Positions 58,960-63,346 of a stretch of 63,346 bases of DNA are shown here, in pieces. The stretch's first letter is position 1. Each line of letters opens with the position of its first letter. Source of the stretch: Lactiplantibacillus garii (GTDB lineage Bacteria; Bacillota; Bacilli; Lactobacillales; Lactobacillaceae). The notes beneath the pieces were generated by a model, which was given only the letters and a program-made list of their open reading frames with translations, had not been told where the DNA came from and did no database searches. Where the stretch lies: contig NZ_QWZQ01000015.1 of the NCBI RefSeq assembly GCF_003885105.1, positions 1 to 63,346 of the forward strand, written 5' to 3'. The translations under genes were made by a program, and so were the position numbers.

Positions 58960-59931
58960 ATGGCGAAACGAATTAGTTTCAACTTTAAATGGGTGGCCCT
59001 CGTTGCCACCGTATTATTCGGCTTTTTCAGCTGGCAAGCCATCGCCCATGCCGATGACACCAGCGACGAACCCATCGTAACGTTGGGGAGTAGCTTAACC
59101 AGCAGTCAAAAAGCGGGGACGATCAAAACGTTAACGGCCGCGCTAAGCGATACTAGCAATTATCAAACCTTAACCGTTAACGGCGATACCCTCGTTAAAT
59201 ATCTGAATCCCGCCGGTGAAAGTTTTACCAGCAGTTCGGGCGTGTGGTCTAGTGCAATGATTGAAAAGACCAGTTCCGGTTCGGGAATCAACGTTAAAAT
59301 TTTAGATTATAACGGTAGTAATAACATTACGACCATCACGGCCAACCAGTATAAAAACGCCGCGTTAACCGCCGGGATCACGGACGCTAACATTTACATT
59401 ACGTCCGCCACCCCAATTGATGGTTCGGGTGCCCTCGCCGGTATTTACGCCGCCTACGCGAAAACCGGGAACAGTTTAAATTCGAAGCAGGTCAGTGCCG
59501 CTCAAAACGAATTAAGTACGTTGAGTGGGATTACCAAGGCCAACAAGAATAAGGACGGTTACACCGACGCCCAGTTAAACAACGCGGTTGCCGGGGCTAA
59601 GCAACAAATGGCCAAAAAGGGCAGCAACGTGACTAAAAGCGAAATCACCACGATCGTTAACCAACAAATTACAAATAATAACTTAACTAATGTCATTACC
59701 AATAATCAAAAAACACAAATTATCAACTTATTAGTCACGATTCGGGATTCCGGGGCGTTAAACTCCTCTAGTTTTAAGACGCAGGCCAGTTCATTGATGA
59801 AAAACATCCAATCCAACGCTAAGGGTGTCTTTAATAAACTTAATACCAAAGAAAACCAAAACTTGTTACAACAAATTTGGACGTCGATCGTCAACTTCTT
59901 CAGTTCCATTTTTAAATCAATCTTTGGTTAG
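58960..59931 (+). CDS. Secreted DUF1002 protein
   Basis: 323 residues. Signal peptide at 1-32 (KRISFNFKWVALVATVLFG, cut near AHADD). The DUF1002 centre holds VTLGSSLTSSQKAGTIKTL, VNGDTLVKYLNP and SSGVWSSAMIEKTSSGSGINV; the C-terminal third is a helical and Asn/Thr-rich region ending in an aromatic-rich tail (WTSIVNFFSSIFKSIFG). Found widely in lactobacilli and related Firmicutes; role unknown. Start after GCGGAGGAAATCAAC, promoter TATAAT at 58919-58924. Confidence 0.9.
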   Translation: MAKRISFNFKWVALVATVLFGFFSWQAIAHADDTSDEPIVTLGSSLTSSQKAGTIKTLTAALSDTSNYQTLTVNGDTLVKYLNPAGESFTSSSGVWSSAMIEKTSSGSGINVKILDYNGSNNITTITANQYKNAALTAGITDANIYITSATPIDGSGALAGIYAAYAKTGNSLNSKQVSAAQNELSTLSGITKANKNKDGYTDAQLNNAVAGAKQQMAKKGSNVTKSEITTIVNQQITNNNLTNVITNNQKTQIINLLVTIRDSGALNSSSFKTQASSLMKNIQSNAKGVFNKLNTKENQNLLQQIWTSIVNFFSSIFKSIFG

Positions 59932-60023
59932 AAAACTTGTAATTTAAAATTCGAGCTGAAAAAACTTGGTCCACCAGTCGCTCATAAATTGACTAACGGC
60001 ACACGTTTTGGCACCATTGCCAC

Positions 60024-60082
60024 AAAATATAGGCACCCCAATTACTCAAAGAAAACTGAGTAATTGGGGTGCCTTATATTTT
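60024..60082. terminator. Shared-core bidirectional terminator, copy f
   Basis: AAAATATA and GGCACCCC basal stems plus AATTACTCA / TGAGTAATT core, loop AAGAAAAC, between convergent genes. A worn composite-repeat fragment (GCACACGTTTTGGCACCATTG) lies just before, near 60000. Confidence 0.92.
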
Positions 60083-60160
60083 GGGCCTGCGCTCTTTGTC
60101 CTTTGACAATAACGGGACTGAAATGGGCCTTCCAGTCGGCAATGACGCACCGGATTTCAC

Positions 60161-61264
60161 TTAATCCGCATCGTAATCAATATCGTCAAACTGGGTCGTA
60201 GTTTGTTGTTTAGCCATGGCCTTAGTGCGGTAATAGGTCGCGTCGCACCAAGCACCGGCCCCACCCGCGGAAATAAGGACCGTGACCGGTTTACCGTCAA
60301 CTTTTTCCTGCTTGATCCCGTAGTAAGCCCCGGCGCCCGCGGACTGATTCCAGCCACGCACGTTGACTAACGTGGTCCCGTCCTTTTTAATGGGGGTCTT
60401 TTCAATTCGGTCCCAGTGATTATGGACGTTAGCTCGATCGTCGGGATCACTCCCGTCATTGAGGTACCACGTGGACTGATAAGGTTTTTCGCCGTCGTAC
60501 GAGCTCACCATACCGTGTTCCGTAAACGTGAGCTGACTCAGCTTCCCCTGATCGTCAACGGCGTACCAGTCACCCTGCCACGCCGCACTAACGTTGTACG
60601 GTTGCGGCGTGGTGCTTTTCGCACGGTCACTAACGACACTCGTCCCCTGACCCGCAACAATTTTACTAAAGCCGTCCCGCAGGTCGCTGTTAGCCGTCGT
60701 TTTAAAGTATACTTTGTTTTCTTCGTTACCCTGGTTTTGTTGGGTGATCAAAACGACTGGTGAGCCGTCATGGATGGTAAACAGGTAAAGGTGCGCGGAC
60801 ATGTTGTCCGTGTTTTCACTATCCGAATAAATGCCCACCACTTCGTAATCGGCCGAACCGGTTCCACTCGGCGACCAAGCAAAGGTCGCGTCATGGTCAT
60901 CCGCCACTAAGTTATTCTTTTTTAATTCGGCCGGGTATTTTAACCCGTAAAAGTTAGTGTTATTGCCCGGGCCATAGCTGTCATAACTCTGCTTCATGGT
61001 TTTGCCCCAGGTCACCATGAACGTTGCTAACTGGTCACTCTTCTTTTGATCCCAAGTAGCGGTAGCCGTCCGACTACCGCTACTAGCCGTTGTTTTAGTC
61101 CCCGTTGTTTGCTTGGCTGATGACTGTTTAGTCACCTTCATCGCCGAATGCCGCGCTTCCGACTTAGACGAACGACTACTAGACTGACCGTTAGCCCCCT
61201 GGTTGCCACAAGCCGCTAATAAGCCTGCTAGCACGCTGACCGCGACGATAATCCCCTTACGCAT
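60161..61264 (-). CDS. DUF4767-type lipoprotein
   Basis: 367 residues. Lipoprotein signal with lipobox LAAC at about residues 16-19 (GLLAACGNQG), a Ser/Lys/Thr linker, and a DUF4767-like domain with DQKKSDQLATFMVTWGKTMKQSYDSYGPGN near residue 75. The C-terminal region (WYAVDDQGKLSQLTF) resembles other lactobacillar lipoprotein tails. Function unknown, surface exposed. ATG 61264 after AAGGGGTTC. Confidence 0.85.
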   Translation of the reverse strand: MRKGIIVAVSVLAGLLAACGNQGANGQSSSRSSKSEARHSAMKVTKQSSAKQTTGTKTTASSGSRTATATWDQKKSDQLATFMVTWGKTMKQSYDSYGPGNNTNFYGLKYPAELKKNNLVADDHDATFAWSPSGTGSADYEVVGIYSDSENTDNMSAHLYLFTIHDGSPVVLITQQNQGNEENKVYFKTTANSDLRDGFSKIVAGQGTSVVSDRAKSTTPQPYNVSAAWQGDWYAVDDQGKLSQLTFTEHGMVSSYDGEKPYQSTWYLNDGSDPDDRANVHNHWDRIEKTPIKKDGTTLVNVRGWNQSAGAGAYYGIKQEKVDGKPVTVLISAGGAGAWCDATYYRTKAMAKQQTTTQFDDIDYDAD

Positions 61265-61368
61265 GTGTCAGAACCCCTTTAGATAATTAATATATTGATA
61301 TTTTTATTAAAGCATTAATAAATCAGTAATTCAATTGACTTTAAACTATGGGCGTTGGCGCAGTAAAA

Positions 61369-61438
61369 CAGAGTGTGCCAAAAGTTGGTTAGCTGGTGAC
61401 TTTTGAAACCCGTTTCGACAATAATTGTGCGGAGATAC
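61369..61438 (+). repeat. Composite intergenic repeat, copy R9 (shortest form)
   Basis: CAGAGTGTGCCAAAAGTTGG, then directly GTGACTTTTGAAACCCGTTTC and GACAATAATTGTGCGGAGAT, followed by the GGCTGTGA terminator. The GAGCCCGC segment of other copies is missing. Confidence 0.85.
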
Positions 61439-61439
61439 A

Positions 61440-61472
61440 AAAAAGGCTGTGATTTTGTCACAGCCTCTTTAG
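61440..61472. terminator. Terminator abutting repeat R9
   Basis: AAAAAAGGCTGTGA / TCACAGCCTCTTT with a five-base loop, sharing its stem with those next to R3 and R5; ends the minus-strand small gene at 61482. Confidence 0.85.
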
Positions 61473-61481
61473 CCGTCAACG

Positions 61482-61721
61482 TCACAGCAGCCGTTTATTG
61501 ACCGCGCTGGACTGCACCGCCGGATGATTCTTTTGTAGTGGCACCCCGGCCACCTTCCGTTTAGCGGTCCACTTAGGCTTATTGACGGTCCCTAACCGGA
61601 CGGCCTCCACTTTTCGTTCCGCTGAACCTAACTTATTCGTTGCTTGGTTCGACTTAACCTGACTAGCCGTAAAACCTAAAACGGCTAGTAGTGCGACAAC
61701 TTCCACTAAGGCTTTTTTCAT
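61482..61721 (-). CDS. Small secreted or membrane-anchored basic protein
   Basis: 79 residues with an N-terminal hydrophobic segment (KKALVEVVALLAVLGFTAS) acting as signal or anchor; the rest is Lys/Arg/Val-rich (KPKWTAKRKVAGV) with no recognised family. ATG 61721 is chosen 8 nt after AAGGAG, and a TTG/ATG upstream frame exists to 61739. Lies between a lipoprotein gene and a MarR gene on the same strand but has its own terminator. Confidence 0.6.
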   Translation of the reverse strand: MKKALVEVVALLAVLGFTASQVKSNQATNKLGSAERKVEAVRLGTVNKPKWTAKRKVAGVPLQKNHPAVQSSAVNKRLL

Positions 61722-61847
61722 GATTATCCGCTCCTTCATGTTCGTCGTTACTGGTGATCCCTTGCCACTAACGTTGTAACGTGCCCCAAGAAACGTCCCC
61801 CGAAACCATTCGCCTCACCACCTTTAACTAATTGCAATAAAAAAAGT

Positions 61848-61878
61848 GATTCAGCTTAAGTGCTAAATCACTTTTAAT
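61848..61878 (-). terminator. Terminator of the MarR gene
   Basis: AAAAAGTGATT / AAATCACTTTTA hairpin just beyond the minus-strand stop at 61883. Confidence 0.85.
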
Positions 61879-61882
61879 CATA

Positions 61883-62380
61883 TTACGCTTCAGCCCGCTT
61901 CAAATCAGCAAAACTGGCTTTTTTGGATTGCTTGCCGGCGTTTTCGTTAACAAACTTGTCCATAAATTCTTCAACTAAGTCTAAGGTTTGATACTGCTTA
62001 GCTAAGTTGAACGATTGCCGCCATTCGCGGTTCCGTTGCAACAATTCAGTAAAGACTTCGTGTTCGATCCGTGCGCCTTCGGGTGTTAATTTCAAAACCT
62101 TGTTCCGGCGATCATGATCTTCGGCTTCTTGGTATAAGTAGTCTTTCCGTAGTAAGCGACCAATTAACCGTGAAATTGCGGAACGGGTCACACCGTGGCT
62201 TTCGGCAATATCCATCAACCGAATCTTACCCTTCGCTTCCGCGATATCGTATAGGATATAAAATTCGTCTAAAGTAATCCCGTGTTCCGTAGCTGGTTCC
62301 GCAAACATATCTGACAAGTTTTTAAAGCCGTGTAAATACATGTGGCTAAACCGGTTAAAAAATTCCATATCATCATTCAT
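61883..62380 (-). CDS. MarR-family transcriptional regulator
   Basis: 165 residues. Winged helix with LDEFYILYDIAEAKGKIRLMDIAESHGVTRSAISRLIGRLLRKDYL and the wing AEDHDRRNKVLKLTPEG. Longer C-terminal tail than the MarR at 19018. It has no adjacent divergent target other than the TetR gene, so its regulon is elsewhere or includes itself. ATG 62380 after AAAGGGAG. Confidence 0.9.
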   Translation of the reverse strand: MNDDMEFFNRFSHMYLHGFKNLSDMFAEPATEHGITLDEFYILYDIAEAKGKIRLMDIAESHGVTRSAISRLIGRLLRKDYLYQEAEDHDRRNKVLKLTPEGARIEHEVFTELLQRNREWRQSFNLAKQYQTLDLVEEFMDKFVNENAGKQSKKASFADLKRAEA

Positions 62381-62544
62381 ATTCAAGTCTCCCTTTCAAT
62401 CTAAAAGTCGAATTATGTCCAAATACAATCTTCATAATCCGCCCCATAGTTTCTCTAAATTAGTAAGCGTCGTTTATCATTTCCCCGCTTTAAAGTGTAC
62501 TAGTATATTTTACGGAATACAAGTTTTTTAGGTTACTTTTAATA

Positions 62545-63213
62545 TTAAATTTGTATTTCAGTCCGTAAATTAATCGTAGAATGCTCATGCAAGTAGGTGA
62601 TAAATTCCTGATAGTAACGGTCGGTACAATACTTGGCCGTACTTAGGTAAATCTGATTAATTTTCTGGGTATCCTCGCCTAATAACAAGTAGAAGGCTTG
62701 ATCGATATTCTCTGCAATCCCCTCAACACTAGCTCTTAGAAGCTTACGCTTAAAAAACACCGCCATCCCACCAGATACGGCAAAATTAGTGGCGTACCGA
62801 ATCGTTGAAGTTTCCCCGTCGACCCCGATGGCTTCCAGCCAATCCAGAATAACGAGGACAATTTCCGTCGTTAGTTCCGGACTTTCAAACACATCTTTAA
62901 TAAAGTGCTCGATGGTTGGATTTTCATCCAGCATTCGTAACAAAAACCCCATCTGGATCATGGTCCGCTGTTCCGCGGAGAGGCTCGTCAACTGCTCGTT
63001 ACCATAAACAAAGGTGCTGAGCATCAATTCGTTTAACATCGTGCTTAAAAGAACAATTTTTTTAGGAAAGTAGTGTTGTAGTAGGGATTTACTAATATCA
63101 CAAGTATCCGCAATGTCCTTCATCTGGACGTTATCGTATCCCTGTTCGGCAAACAAGCGAAACGCCGCGTTAACAATTTCCATTCGGCGTTGCGTGTTCC
63201 GTTTTCGTGGCAT
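62545..63213 (-). CDS. TetR/AcrR-family transcriptional regulator
   Basis: 222 residues. N-terminal helix-turn-helix MEIVNAAFRLFAEQGYDNVQMKDIADTCDISKSLLQHYFPKKIVL (split in the family as two HTH helices) fits AcrR; the C-terminal helical part is long, ending in an irregular tail. ATG 63213 after TTGGAGA; upstream frame start at 63249 is in the promoter. Neighbouring targets are not visible in the window (it faces the right edge). Ligand unknown. Confidence 0.85.
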   Translation of the reverse strand: MPRKRNTQRRMEIVNAAFRLFAEQGYDNVQMKDIADTCDISKSLLQHYFPKKIVLLSTMLNELMLSTFVYGNEQLTSLSAEQRTMIQMGFLLRMLDENPTIEHFIKDVFESPELTTEIVLVILDWLEAIGVDGETSTIRYATNFAVSGGMAVFFKRKLLRASVEGIAENIDQAFYLLLGEDTQKINQIYLSTAKYCTDRYYQEFITYLHEHSTINLRTEIQI

Positions 63214-63346
63214 TTGTGACCCATCTCCAATCATGATTGATCCAACCACACCACCAGCTATCTGCCCGTAATGTCACTACACCAACCAATTTCATAAAAT
63301 CCCTGCAAGCCCGTAACGTGCTAAATATACGTCCATTAAATAAACT

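Noticed and set aside
1-63346. CRISPR arrays, prophage, insertion sequences, tRNA genes
   Set aside because: No regularly spaced direct repeats, integrases, transposases or cloverleaf sequences were seen.

Overview
The window is chromosomal DNA of a low-to-mid GC Gram-positive of the family Lactobacillaceae. The signs are strong GGAGG-type ribosome binding sites, frequent TTG and GTG starts, an LPQTxE-type sorting signal as in the L. plantarum group, a C-terminal DUF1002 protein, a clusterless MutY, CopY/CopB copper control, an HrcA CIRCE element and CcpA-type cre sites. I cannot fix the genus. No tRNA, rRNA, prophage, insertion sequence or CRISPR array is visible, so this looks like ordinary chromosome with many small accessory and hypothetical genes.

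Layout. 0.3-7.8 kb: a VanZ-like protein, a class C beta-lactamase-fold hydrolase, the anaerobic pyruvate formate-lyase pair pflB-pflA, a DUF59/SufT-like protein, then a large gap holding a ~610-nt highly structured non-coding RNA with its own sigma-A promoter, an overlapping cre and a terminator, followed by an aldo/keto reductase that also has a cre. 8-13 kb: small hypotheticals, an LPQTD-anchored surface protein and a BCCT osmolyte transporter with a long structured leader. 13.6-18.9 kb: a PfeT/FrvA-like P1B-4 metal ATPase behind Fur/PerR-type palindromes, adenine deaminase behind a guanine-class purine riboswitch, and a SIS-domain protein. 19-26 kb: MarR/DHA2 efflux pair, FMN reductase, NhaC antiporter under a tyrosine-type T-box, DUF915 hydrolase, PgpA-like protein, Spx-like protein. 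26-34 kb: DNA repair (alkyladenine glycosylase, MutY, family-4-like uracil glycosylase), Hsp20 with CIRCE and small proteins. 34.7-40.4 kb: two tandem VIT/CCC1 metal transporters, a choloylglycine hydrolase, and the CopB/CopY copper module with cop boxes. 40.5-63 kb: drug efflux pumps, NCS1 permease, nucleoside deoxyribosyltransferase, P2-type cation ATPase, 5'-nucleotidase, a split threonine/serine exporter, UppP, a macrodomain/TetR operon, secreted DUF1002 and DUF4767 proteins, and two terminal regulators.

Themes. (1) Metal handling is rich (P1B-4 ATPase, two VIT proteins, CopB/CopY, P2 ATPase), and the P1B-4 ATPase and the VIT pair share near-identical 7-1-7 Fur-family boxes. (2) Nucleobase salvage recurs (guanine-class switch and adenine deaminase, NCS1 permease, Ndt, 5'-nucleotidase). 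(3) Two DNA-repair glycosylases both lack the cysteines that normally hold a [4Fe-4S] cluster. (4) Between the genes lie two recurrent non-coding element families: a ~80-150 bp composite repeat with complementary arms (at least nine recognisable copies), and terminators built around one shared core (ATTACTCA/TGAGTAAT) with different basal stems, whose five best copies all sit between convergent genes. The giant RNA and these two element families are the least explained features of the window.
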